Shown: in pieces, positions 1 through 7,648 of the stretch
How positions within the stretch are numbered: position 1 is the stretch's first letter
Layout: the number at the start of each line of letters is the position of its first letter
Assembly (NCBI RefSeq): GCF_000243215.1
Contig: NZ_JH594596.1
Span: 2,053,194 to 2,117,193, forward strand
DNA from: Odoribacter laneus YIT 12061
GTDB lineage: Bacteria; Bacteroidota; Bacteroidia; Bacteroidales; Marinifilaceae
Direction: 5' to 3'
Length of the DNA: 64,000 bases
Notes under the pieces: model-generated
Told to the model about the DNA's origin: nothing
Databases searched by the model: none
Seen by the model: only the letters and a program-made list of their open reading frames with translations
Program-made: the position numbers and the translations under genes

Positions 1-70
1 TTTTTTTAAGAACTCGCGTTTCGGTTTGTTTACCCCTTTCCCTTCCTGCAACTCTTCCCGAAAGCGGGTG

Positions 71-103
71 CAAAGATAAAACAATTATTACCCCTTTTCC
101 AAA
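71..103 (-). promoter_or_regulatory. Promoter firing out of the left window edge
   Basis: On the minus strand TTTG (103-100) is followed after 21 nt by TATCTTTG (78-71), a near-perfect Bacteroidetes primary sigma-factor promoter. It drives a transcription unit beyond the left edge. The first 70 bases after it show no open frame and end in an A/T run preceded by a GAGTTCTT-like string, which could be the leader of a stable RNA operon; that last point is a guess. Confidence 0.65.
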
Positions 104-263
104 TTTTTATACCCATTTTTTTACCCAAAATTTAACAGCGTGAATAATCCCCTCTCCTTCAGGAAGTCTGCATTCAAAAAGAAAGGATGCTATTCTATAA
201 ATAATCCGGTTTTAAATGACAATACGGCAAATATGCAATCATTGCAAAGGAAAAAGAAGAAAA

Positions 264-294
264 TTACACAATAGGGCACGTCCCTAATGTGTAA
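264..294 (-). terminator. 31-nt hairpin at the fmt end (copy 1 of 3)
   Basis: A 13-bp stem with one A-A mismatch and a 5-nt loop (ACGTG on the minus strand) is followed on the minus strand by a T-rich tract (263-251). The fmt stop codon TAG (286-284) lies inside the stem, so the gene runs directly into its terminator. The same hairpin occurs at 39246-39276 and 59458-59488. Confidence 0.7.
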
Positions 295-1255
295 AAAAGT
301 AATCGGCCAGATGAAAGCCTTTTAGAAATTCAGAAACAGGCATGCGTTTTTTCCCGGCCAATTGTACTTCTCGTATATGTAGGATGCCTTTCTTGACAAA
401 AACCGATAAGCTATCTTTATGCTCTATAGCGTATTCTCCGGGACAATGGGAATGCTGTTCTTCCGTTTTATCTGCCTTGAAAATTTTCAAAGACACCGTT
501 TCTCCGGTATGCTTATTTTTCAATTCTGTCCAGGCAGCCGGAAAGGGGGATAAACCACGGATATGATTATAAATCCTGTCTATTTCCCAATCCCAATGAA
601 TTTTCATATCCTCTTTAAAAATCTTCGGGGCCATGATAGCTTCCCGGCCTTTCAACAAATTCCTCTGATCTACTAAAGGATAATCGTCTTTCTCAATCGT
701 TTCTACGGTTTTCAGCAATAAATCTGCGCCGGTTTCCATCAAGATATCGTGCAGTTCTCCTGCTGTCATATCCGCACCGATTTCCACTTTTTGCTGAAAT
801 ATGATATTCCCGGTATCCACTTCCTGTCTCAACAAAAAAGTCGTTACACCCGTCATCCGCTCTCCGTTCATCAATACCCGGTTGATCGGAGCAGCTCCCC
901 GATAATCCGGTAACAGAGAAGCGTGTAAATTTACCGTTCCCAAAGGAGGCATATTCCACACGACTTCCGGTAACATTTTAAAAGCGACAACCAACTGCAA
1001 ATCAGCCTTCAACGCTTGTAGTTCCTGCAAAAAATGTTCGTCCCGGAATTTCTCTGGCTGAAGAATTTTCAAACCGACTTCTCTGGCATATTTCTTGACT
1101 GCTGATTCCTGAAATTTCTGTCCTCTGCCCGCAGGTTTATCCGGATTCGTAACCACCCCCACCACCTGAAAACCGGCCTCTATTATTTTCTTCAGCGGCA
1201 ACACCGCAAAATCCGGGGTACCCATGTATACAATTCTCAACTTATGCTCAGCCAT
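284..1255 (-). CDS. fmt: Methionyl-tRNA formyltransferase
   Basis: Transfers a formyl group from 10-formyltetrahydrofolate to the initiator Met-tRNA in the cytoplasm. The 323 residues match the family length. The N-terminal Rossmann-like domain begins with a RIVYMGTPDFA strand and carries the catalytic set N109, H111 and D147, with the SLLPxYRG folate-binding loop at 113-120; the smaller C-terminal tRNA-binding domain follows from about residue 210. The start overlaps the end of the upstream permease gene by 8 bp, so the two are cotranscribed. Transcription probably stops at the hairpin that contains the stop codon. Confidence 0.97.
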   Translation of the reverse strand: MAEHKLRIVYMGTPDFAVLPLKKIIEAGFQVVGVVTNPDKPAGRGQKFQESAVKKYAREVGLKILQPEKFRDEHFLQELQALKADLQLVVAFKMLPEVVWNMPPLGTVNLHASLLPDYRGAAPINRVLMNGERMTGVTTFLLRQEVDTGNIIFQQKVEIGADMTAGELHDILMETGADLLLKTVETIEKDDYPLVDQRNLLKGREAIMAPKIFKEDMKIHWDWEIDRIYNHIRGLSPFPAAWTELKNKHTGETVSLKIFKADKTEEQHSHCPGEYAIEHKDSLSVFVKKGILHIREVQLAGKKRMPVSEFLKGFHLADYFFTH

Positions 1256-2699
1256 TTTTTTTCCGTTTAAAAAAGCCCGTAATCTTTTTAATGAAATTAG
1301 AATAAGCTTCTCCGTTTAATACTTCAGAATCCGTAACGGATTTATAAGTTAACAATACGCCTAAAGGCAACAGGATAATCGACGACATCCAGGCTCCGAA
1401 CCATACGCTTAAAACGGCTTCCCGTGCGGATCTTTCTCCAATCATGGAAATCACATAATAAATGATGAACAGCAATACCGAAACGACGACCGGCATCCCC
1501 AAACCTCCCTTCCGGATAATACCTCCCAGAGGAGCTCCGATGAAAAAGAAAATAAAACAGGCAAAAGAAAGTGTAAATTTTTTATGCCATTCTATCCGGT
1601 TTTTCCGGATTTGTTCTTCCTGTTTCAAAGTATAACTCATACTATTCTGCGTAGTAGCCTTTACATTCCGGGCATATTCTAAACCACTTGCCACGGCTCT
1701 CTGTTGCTCTTCCGGATCAAACTCCGCAAATAAACTGTCCACATCGACCACCCAATCCCGGGTCTCCACACGAAAGATACTATCTTTTTTTACATTGGCA
1801 ACCTTACTTTTTTCAAATCCCGTACTCAATATACGCGTAGCATCCGTCTCCTTCCGATCGTTTACAATCTTCTGTAAAGAATCGATGGTATATTTTAACT
1901 GATTCAGGTTCAACATAATCGCAGAACGAAACATATCCTCATCCGTTCTTTTCAATTCATTCCCCGGTAAATCGATCAACAAACTTTGCTTATCAAACTT
2001 CAACCTCCTGAAAGGGAAAGTTCTCCGGTTCGTCGCTTTCATCCCCTCATCCGTATAGGTACGTCCATGAAAAAGCACCAATTCCATGACATTATCCTGC
2101 GGATTACTGACCATAATACCGGAATCGGCACGGGTAACTTCATAATTTCCGGGTACTGTTTTATGATTATAGATCAACATATTATACATCATCCCGGTCT
2201 CTTTGTTAATCTTATCAATCTTGATGCTATACCCTTCCAGATCATTCGTAAAAACCCCTTCTTTAAAGGATAATTCCGGCTTATGCCGTTTTATATCGTA
2301 CAAAAGACTCCCGGCTTTCAAATTCGCCACCGGCAATATATTATTCGAAAAGAAAAAGGCAAAAATTGTAAGGAATATAATAAATACGATCAAGGGATAC
2401 ATAATCCGATAGAGAGAAATACCGGCGGACTTCAAGGCAATCAATTCGTAGTTTTCCCCTAAAGTACCGAAAGTCATAATCGAAGAAAGCAGGACTGCCA
2501 AAGGCAAAGCCATCGGTATCAAAGAAACGGAAAAATAAAATAACAATTCAGCTATTACGGAAAAATCCAAGCCTTTTCCTACCAACTCATCAATGTAACG
2601 CCATAGCATTTGCATCAATAATACAAACATACTGATAAAGAAAGTTGCCACAAAAGGACCACTAAAACTTTTCAGCATAAACACGTGTAATTTCTTCAT
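1248..2699 (-). CDS. LptF/LptG family (YjgP/YjgQ) permease
   Basis: Inner-membrane permease subunit of the lipopolysaccharide export ABC transporter (LptB2FG), which lifts LPS out of the inner membrane. Of 483 residues, about 10-120 form three hydrophobic helices, the middle is a long periplasmic domain, and about 385-465 form three more helices, the classic LptF/G layout. Whether it is the F or G paralog cannot be decided from sequence alone. A -7 box (2733-2726) lies 27 bp upstream. It is the first gene of a two-gene unit with fmt. Confidence 0.9.
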   Translation of the reverse strand: MKKLHVFMLKSFSGPFVATFFISMFVLLMQMLWRYIDELVGKGLDFSVIAELLFYFSVSLIPMALPLAVLLSSIMTFGTLGENYELIALKSAGISLYRIMYPLIVFIIFLTIFAFFFSNNILPVANLKAGSLLYDIKRHKPELSFKEGVFTNDLEGYSIKIDKINKETGMMYNMLIYNHKTVPGNYEVTRADSGIMVSNPQDNVMELVLFHGRTYTDEGMKATNRRTFPFRRLKFDKQSLLIDLPGNELKRTDEDMFRSAIMLNLNQLKYTIDSLQKIVNDRKETDATRILSTGFEKSKVANVKKDSIFRVETRDWVVDVDSLFAEFDPEEQQRAVASGLEYARNVKATTQNSMSYTLKQEEQIRKNRIEWHKKFTLSFACFIFFFIGAPLGGIIRKGGLGMPVVVSVLLFIIYYVISMIGERSAREAVLSVWFGAWMSSIILLPLGVLLTYKSVTDSEVLNGEAYSNFIKKITGFFKRKKNG

Positions 2700-2725
2700 C
2701 TACAAACCATCGTATTAAGCAGCCA

Positions 2726-2733
2726 CAAATGTA
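2726..2733 (-). promoter_or_regulatory. -7 box of the lptF/G-fmt unit
   Basis: TACATTTG on the minus strand matches TAnnTTTG exactly, 27 bp before the permease ATG. Only a degenerate TTTC (2755-2752) stands in for the -33 element. Confidence 0.5.
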
Positions 2734-2822
2734 GAAAAAATTAGGGAATTTGAAAATGAGAAAGTTGGGTTTAGAAAGATTCCTTCCCAATATTTATAAA
2801 AACAATTCAAATCGTCAATTTA

Positions 2823-3200
2823 CTATGCCCCCAAATTACGATGCAGTATATCCATTTGTTTATTCCACAATCCAATAGTATCTGCTTCATCTTCAGTATC
2901 TGTAAAATCGGTAATCAATAAAGCAACATCCTCCGTTAAAGGATGAACCTGTATGCTGAACTGAAAATATTCTTCCGGATTTTCACTATCTTCCCAGCGG
3001 AAACGGATAAACACATTATTTTTTTGATCGACTAATATTGCTGGATGCTCTGTTCCATTCCAAATAAAGATAAATTTTCCATCTTTTTGTATTACGTCAT
3101 CTGCAAACCATTCAGATAACCCAGCAGCCGTGCTCAAGCGTGAAAAAAGGACTTTGACAGATGATGAAAAAATATATTCCAACTCTATTTTTTTCCGCAT
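2823..3200 (-). CDS. START-like (SRPBCC superfamily) domain protein
   Basis: Small cytoplasmic protein of 125 residues. It resembles the START-like family of Bacteroidetes, related to AHSA1/SRPBCC helix-grip folds that bind hydrophobic ligands; no specific ligand is known. The LSEWFADDV stretch near the N terminus, followed by an alternating strand pattern and a C-terminal helix, is typical. The frame is open 16 codons further upstream (to 3248), but the family begins at MRKKIELEY, so ATG 3200 is preferred. It lies just downstream of the YihY-like gene and is probably cotranscribed with it. Confidence 0.8.
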   Translation of the reverse strand: MRKKIELEYIFSSSVKVLFSRLSTAAGLSEWFADDVIQKDGKFIFIWNGTEHPAILVDQKNNVFIRFRWEDSENPEEYFQFSIQVHPLTEDVALLITDFTDTEDEADTIGLWNKQMDILHRNLGA

Positions 3201-3268
3201 ATTTCTAAAATTTGAGCACAATATACTAAAATTATTTGTAAATCCCAAATTGAAAGACAGGCAGAAAG

Positions 3269-4582
3269 TTATTGGTTCTGTTTAGGGTAAGCGAATTTTT
3301 CCTCTCCAAATTCCTGATAAATTGCCTTTACAAAACGTTTTTCCCACTCATCCTCGTTTCGGTCTCCGATATTAGACAAGCGTATAATAACTTCCGCCCA
3401 GGAAAGCTGGTATAAATCGATTACAGGCAGGTAGGAGCGATCGTCTTCTTTTCCTGTTTCCGCCAATATTCCCTTGTCTGTCAGTTGTTGGAGCACTACC
3501 TGCAATTTACTTGTGCTCATACACAGTTCGGCACTGATCTTCTCCAAAGTCGGTACACCATTATTTTGTATATACTCTTTGGAAATGTACGTAAGCACCT
3601 GTAAAGAAAGGTCTATATTATCTATCCACCGGCTCTCTTTGTCCATAACATCCCGGAACATAAAATGCCGGTTCTTCATGATATAACATAGTTCCGTTCC
3701 CCAAAGGACAATACTCCAGCTCAATTGCAACCACACTAATAACAGTGGCAGAGCAGCCAAGCTCCCGTATATCGCATTATAGGAACTGACCCCGATTTGG
3801 AAACGGATGTAAAACCATTGTACCACCTGATAAACAGAACCCGCTACGATCCCTGCAAGTAAGGCATATTTGAACCGGACCCGGGTAGTCGGCATAAACA
3901 TATAGAGAAATATAAATAACATCCACACTAAAATAAAGGGCAAAAAGTTCAGTAAGGTAATAATTAACGAACTGGCATAGCTTAAAAATCCATCCTCCAT
4001 GGCAATTGTCTGAAGGTTAGAAGTGAGAAATACGTTTATACTACTGATTAAAACAACAAAAATAGGAGCGATAAACATTATCGACAGATAATCGGTAAAC
4101 TTCTTAGTGACACTTCTGCCCCTGACCACTCCCCAGATCTGATTCATCGCTAACTCCGTATTGCCCAGCACTTTTATTACTGCCCACAATAAGAAAACGA
4201 TTCCAATACCCGTAATCAGTCCCCCTTGCGTATTTTCCAAAGCCTGATTGGCAAACTGCAGGACAAAATCCACAATTTCCGGATTCGTAAAAGTCTGCTG
4301 ATGCAACTGGTTTTCCAACAAAGAATAAACCCCGAAGCCTTTAGCAATTCCCAATACCAAAGCCACAATCGGCACAAGAGACAATACGGAATAAAATGTA
4401 AGAGCCGATGCCGAAACAATGCAGGAATCTTTTATAAACCGATGTCCCGATATCACGAGTACGGCCAGAATTTTTAAAAACATATCGCCGAAAATTGTCG
4501 ATCTCTTCCAATCTTTTCGTAAAATAGCATAATAAAAATCCAGCGAACCGTATTTTTTCAGTCTGATTCTATACTTTTGCAT
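3269..4582 (-). CDS. YihY/BrkB family inner-membrane protein
   Basis: Integral membrane protein of 437 residues. About residues 35-300 carry six hydrophobic helices with the family pattern (SASALTFYSVLSLVP near 58-72, SYNAIYGSLAALP near 266-278). The last ~130 residues are soluble and look like a winged-helix-type domain, a common addition in Bacteroidetes members. The family was once called RNase BN by mistake; its molecular function is still not established. A perfect -7 box (TATCTTTG, 4664-4657) lies about 75 bp upstream. Confidence 0.88.
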   Translation of the reverse strand: MQKYRIRLKKYGSLDFYYAILRKDWKRSTIFGDMFLKILAVLVISGHRFIKDSCIVSASALTFYSVLSLVPIVALVLGIAKGFGVYSLLENQLHQQTFTNPEIVDFVLQFANQALENTQGGLITGIGIVFLLWAVIKVLGNTELAMNQIWGVVRGRSVTKKFTDYLSIMFIAPIFVVLISSINVFLTSNLQTIAMEDGFLSYASSLIITLLNFLPFILVWMLFIFLYMFMPTTRVRFKYALLAGIVAGSVYQVVQWFYIRFQIGVSSYNAIYGSLAALPLLLVWLQLSWSIVLWGTELCYIMKNRHFMFRDVMDKESRWIDNIDLSLQVLTYISKEYIQNNGVPTLEKISAELCMSTSKLQVVLQQLTDKGILAETGKEDDRSYLPVIDLYQLSWAEVIIRLSNIGDRNEDEWEKRFVKAIYQEFGEEKFAYPKQNQ

Positions 4583-4656
4583 TTGTCAGGAAATTAATAC
4601 TTTTAGAAAGCAGGGATTTCTCCGGAAGGAATTTTACTCTATTCCTTTCTGAAGGA

Positions 4657-4664
4657 CAAAGATA
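4657..4664 (-). promoter_or_regulatory. -7 box upstream of the YihY-like gene
   Basis: TATCTTTG on the minus strand, an exact TAnnTTTG match, 75 bp before the start and just past the terminator of the preceding gene. No well-spaced -33 element is evident. Confidence 0.5.
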
Positions 4665-4681
4665 TAACATATTAAGCAACA

Positions 4682-4715
4682 AAAAAAGAACGGGTTATCC
4701 GAAAACCCATTCTTT
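4682..4715 (-). terminator. Rho-independent terminator of the cysteate synthase gene
   Basis: On the minus strand AAGAATGGGTT and AACCCGTTCTT form an 11-bp stem with one G-T pair and a 7-nt loop, followed directly by a run of seven T. It lies about 60 bp after the stop codon. Confidence 0.8.
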
Positions 4716-4772
4716 CTATTTCTGTGCCGGGTTCCTATCGACACGACAACCCGTTTTATTATTTCTTCCGGA

Positions 4773-6050
4773 TCAAGCAAATAATCCGGAAACTGTTTTT
4801 TTGACAAACTCCGGATCGGCATCCAAACGGAAGATATAGTCCGGTTGTGTATATACTAACTTGTGTTCTTTTTTAAAACGGCCAATGCCTCCCCCTGTAA
4901 TATTCAACATAATAACGGCATCTTTAGCGATTCGTCCTTCTTCGACAGCCTTTATTAAAGAAGCCGTAGCTACGCCGGCAGCAGGCTCAATATCACATCC
5001 TTCCAAACGCTGGAATACTTCCATTGCCGATAAGGTTTCTTCGTTAGTAGCTACTAAAATATCTCCCCCCGTTTCGGTCAGGGCATCGAACAAGCCCCCT
5101 TTTACAGCATAAGGAGGTTTACGGTTGGAAAGCACTTTGGCACAAATCTCCCCCACTTGCCGCCGGGCCGTTTCATCTTCTACCGGTAATAAATTCCGCG
5201 ATCCTTTTTTCCAGGCATCATACATAGGCGTAAAAGGTATATTCTGAGACACCATTAGTTTCATCAGATTTTTTCCATAACGTCCGTCAACGATAAAACG
5301 TTTATTAGCTTCCCAAGCAGCAATAGCTCCCGTACCGCTTCCTACAGCCTGGAAATAATAATCCGGAATCCGGCCGATCGTCGTAACTGCCGATAAAACA
5401 GTCGTTCCCATTCCATCCCGTCGGGCCACATTCTTTGCTCCTCCCTCCGGATAAAACTGCTCCATCTGGCAAATAATATTGGAGAGGTATATGGCATCAA
5501 AATAATCACTCCCGCTCTCGGTTGCAATTACTTTTACACAAGGATTCAAGGGTTGAGCCGACCACATTGCATCCACGCAATCTGCCGGAATACACAATAA
5601 AAGCGGAATCTTGTTTTCAGAACAAACTCTGGCAAAAGCCCTGGCGGTATTTCCTGCCGAAGCGACCACCATGATTTTATCACTATTCTGATTGATACGG
5701 GCGCATACGGCATAAGCTTCACACTCCTTAAATGCCCCCGTCATCATAAAAGCTCCCTTCTCAGGCCAATATCCATTAAAAGTAACATAAAGATTCGTTA
5801 ATCCCAATTCCTTTGCCAATCCGACACTCTTATAGGTAACAGGAGCCCCGGAACCTTCCAAGGTCCGACAGATAGGCAACCAATCTGAAAATTTATAAAG
5901 CCCCGGTAGATACTCTTTTACCTCCAACTGCTTCTTGGCATATTGCACAAAAATCAAAGCAGCTCCATCTTTATTCGGACAGTCCAGCTCCCAATCCCCA
6001 TCCCTAAATTTCTTCCCACAACAACGGGATTCCAAGACATAATCGGTCAT
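4773..6050 (-). CDS. Probable cysteate synthase (PLP-dependent, threonine-synthase fold)
   Basis: Predicted to make L-cysteate from O-phospho-L-serine and sulfite. In methanogens this feeds coenzyme M; in Bacteroidetes it supplies the head group of sulfonolipids (capnine, sulfobacins). The 425 residues have a short N-terminal Cys-rich segment (C10, C11, C24), the PLP lysine K108 in TGAFKECEA, an SAGNTARAF loop, a glycine-rich GSGTGAIAAWE loop, and NITGGG near the C terminus. In threonine synthase the PLP lysine is usually followed by D-R/x; the KECEA form and overall length fit the cysteate synthase branch. The frame is open to 6086, but a -7 box at 6098-6091 would leave almost no leader there, so ATG 6050 is preferred. 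A threonine synthase paralog is the alternative. Confidence 0.78.
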   Translation of the reverse strand: MTDYVLESRCCGKKFRDGDWELDCPNKDGAALIFVQYAKKQLEVKEYLPGLYKFSDWLPICRTLEGSGAPVTYKSVGLAKELGLTNLYVTFNGYWPEKGAFMMTGAFKECEAYAVCARINQNSDKIMVVASAGNTARAFARVCSENKIPLLLCIPADCVDAMWSAQPLNPCVKVIATESGSDYFDAIYLSNIICQMEQFYPEGGAKNVARRDGMGTTVLSAVTTIGRIPDYYFQAVGSGTGAIAAWEANKRFIVDGRYGKNLMKLMVSQNIPFTPMYDAWKKGSRNLLPVEDETARRQVGEICAKVLSNRKPPYAVKGGLFDALTETGGDILVATNEETLSAMEVFQRLEGCDIEPAAGVATASLIKAVEEGRIAKDAVIMLNITGGGIGRFKKEHKLVYTQPDYIFRLDADPEFVKKTVSGLFA

Positions 6051-6090
6051 TTCCAATGTTTTCACTTTAAAGCATATTTCATTCAATATG

Positions 6091-6098
6091 CAAAATTA
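6091..6098 (-). promoter_or_regulatory. -7 box of the cysteate synthase gene
   Basis: TAATTTTG on the minus strand fits TAnnTTTG. A start of transcription near 6085 gives a leader of about 35 nt to ATG 6050. No clear -33 element. Confidence 0.4.
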
Positions 6099-6170
6099 AG
6101 GTATTTTGCTATATCAGACTTGGGTATAAATACTACTTTTTAGTTTTCCCGGTTCAGAGCAAAGAAAAGT

Positions 6171-6902
6171 TCAACGATATTTCCGGTAAATCGCACACAA
6201 TTCGAAAGGCATTTTCAACAAATGCGAAAAGCGGATTTTACTTCCTCCTTTCTCTTCCCATACATCCAGAGGAATTTCCTTTACAATAACGTTATAATCC
6301 GGATGCCTTTGCCGTATCCGAAGTAATAATTCCACATCAAACAACCAAGGAGAATGAAAAGTCTGAGCAAATATTTCCCGGGCTACCGGGACCGTAAAGA
6401 TCTTAGCACCGCATTGTGTATCATAAGCATTTAAACGGAAAAGTATACTGACAATGGTTGCGAAGACACGCCCCATATAATGGCGCCATAAATTCCGACT
6501 GACTTTTACTCCCATTCTTTTGATTCTCGACCCGATAACGACCGCTGTATTTTTTTCGGTCTCCAATACTTTGGCCAAACGACAGACCTCTGCAAGCGGG
6601 GTCGCCAGATCCGCATCCATAAATCCGACCCTTCCGTACCATCCTTTCTCCAGTACCCACTCGATTCCGGAACGTACGGCCTCAGCCTTTCCCTGATTCT
6701 GTTCTTTGTTTAACAGCAGGATACGTTCGGGACAAAGAGACTGCATGTTTTCCAAAACCTTGTCCGTACCGTCCGAACTCCCATCATTGACAAAACAAAT
6801 ATCCATCTCCGCATTTTCCCTTAGAAAATTCAGATAAATCTCTACGGCCAAACGGCTTGCTTCATTGTAGCAAGGCACTATGATACAGATTTTTTTCGGC
6901 AT
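6171..6902 (-). CDS. Family 2 glycosyltransferase (dolichyl/polyprenyl-phosphate sugar type)
   Basis: GT-A fold enzyme of 243 residues that probably transfers a sugar to a lipid phosphate carrier. Seen: the N-terminal IIVPCYNEASR strand-turn, VNDGSSDGT near residue 40, the metal-binding DADLATP near 97, and a C-terminal hydrophobic stretch. It most resembles the ALG5/DPM1-like group. It is the last gene of a three-gene operon; its start overlaps the methyltransferase end by 25 bp. Together with the GT-C enzyme two genes upstream this suggests one pathway: lipid-linked sugar donor, then transfer to an extracytoplasmic acceptor. Substrate unknown. Confidence 0.88.
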   Translation of the reverse strand: MPKKICIIVPCYNEASRLAVEIYLNFLRENAEMDICFVNDGSSDGTDKVLENMQSLCPERILLLNKEQNQGKAEAVRSGIEWVLEKGWYGRVGFMDADLATPLAEVCRLAKVLETEKNTAVVIGSRIKRMGVKVSRNLWRHYMGRVFATIVSILFRLNAYDTQCGAKIFTVPVAREIFAQTFHSPWLFDVELLLRIRQRHPDYNVIVKEIPLDVWEEKGGSKIRFSHLLKMPFELCAIYRKYR

Positions 6903-7648
6903 AGTACATAAGTTGATAAACCAGGCAAAGACAATCCCATTGCCTTAAAAAACTTTCCCGTACGATAATCAAAAGTCAATACTTTTTTTAGAAAAGAAGT
7001 CCATCCTGCCCCTCCTTTCCATTCTACCAATCCCGTCGTATCCCTACCCTTTCCCACCAGATTTTCCTTCCCTTTTTTTAACATCCGGGGAATCAACAAA
7101 GACATATAAAAATAACCGGACGTCAGTAATTTTAAATCCGCTTGTTGAACGAGCCTCCTTATTTCCTTTAAAGAATACCTGCGGTAATGCCCCAGGAAAT
7201 GATCGTGAGAGGTATACAAGCATTGAAAAGCAGGAACGGTAATTAAAATTTCAGTTTGTTTCGTAAAAAAAGGCCGGCTTATCAGCTCCTCCAAAAAGTC
7301 CCGCTCCCTTTCGATATGCTCTACTACATCCAACAACAAAACGATATCCATCTGCCTCACTTCATCCGCTACATCGGCAAAATTATTATAAACCCTTATC
7401 CGTTTATTTTTTTGATTAAGAACAGTTACTTCTTCTTCTGAGTAAGCAATATCTACACAATAAAACTGAAGAAGTGCATATCGCTCTAACAAATATTCCT
7501 CCAGGAACAAATCTCCGCATCCGATATCTAAAATCCGGTATTCCCGTTCCGGATTCAACTTCAGCAAGTCGGCAATCACCTGCGCCCGCGACATTTCCCA
7601 AGGATGCCGCTTTACCGTATTCATTTGCCGTCTTTCTTTCAAATCCAT
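6878..7648 (-). CDS. Class I SAM-dependent methyltransferase
   Basis: Rossmann-fold methyltransferase of 256 residues. The SAM-binding motif I is ILDIGCGDLFLE near residue 40, and the post-motif II DIVLLLDVVEH near 105. The C-terminal half is typical of methyltransferases acting on sugars or lipids in glycan clusters, but the acceptor cannot be told. The start may be the second methionine (MNTVKRHP, residue 9), which would remove the 10-bp overlap with the upstream gene. It sits between a GT-C membrane enzyme and a GT2 enzyme in one operon. Confidence 0.87.
   Translation of the reverse strand: MDLKERRQMNTVKRHPWEMSRAQVIADLLKLNPEREYRILDIGCGDLFLEEYLLERYALLQFYCVDIAYSEEEVTVLNQKNKRIRVYNNFADVADEVRQMDIVLLLDVVEHIERERDFLEELISRPFFTKQTEILITVPAFQCLYTSHDHFLGHYRRYSLKEIRRLVQQADLKLLTSGYFYMSLLIPRMLKKGKENLVGKGRDTTGLVEWKGGAGWTSFLKKVLTFDYRTGKFFKAMGLSLPGLSTYVLCRKKSVS

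Noticed and set aside
4634-4822. 62-codon open frame on the minus strand
   Set aside because: It overlaps the 3' end of the cysteate synthase gene and the terminator hairpin after it.
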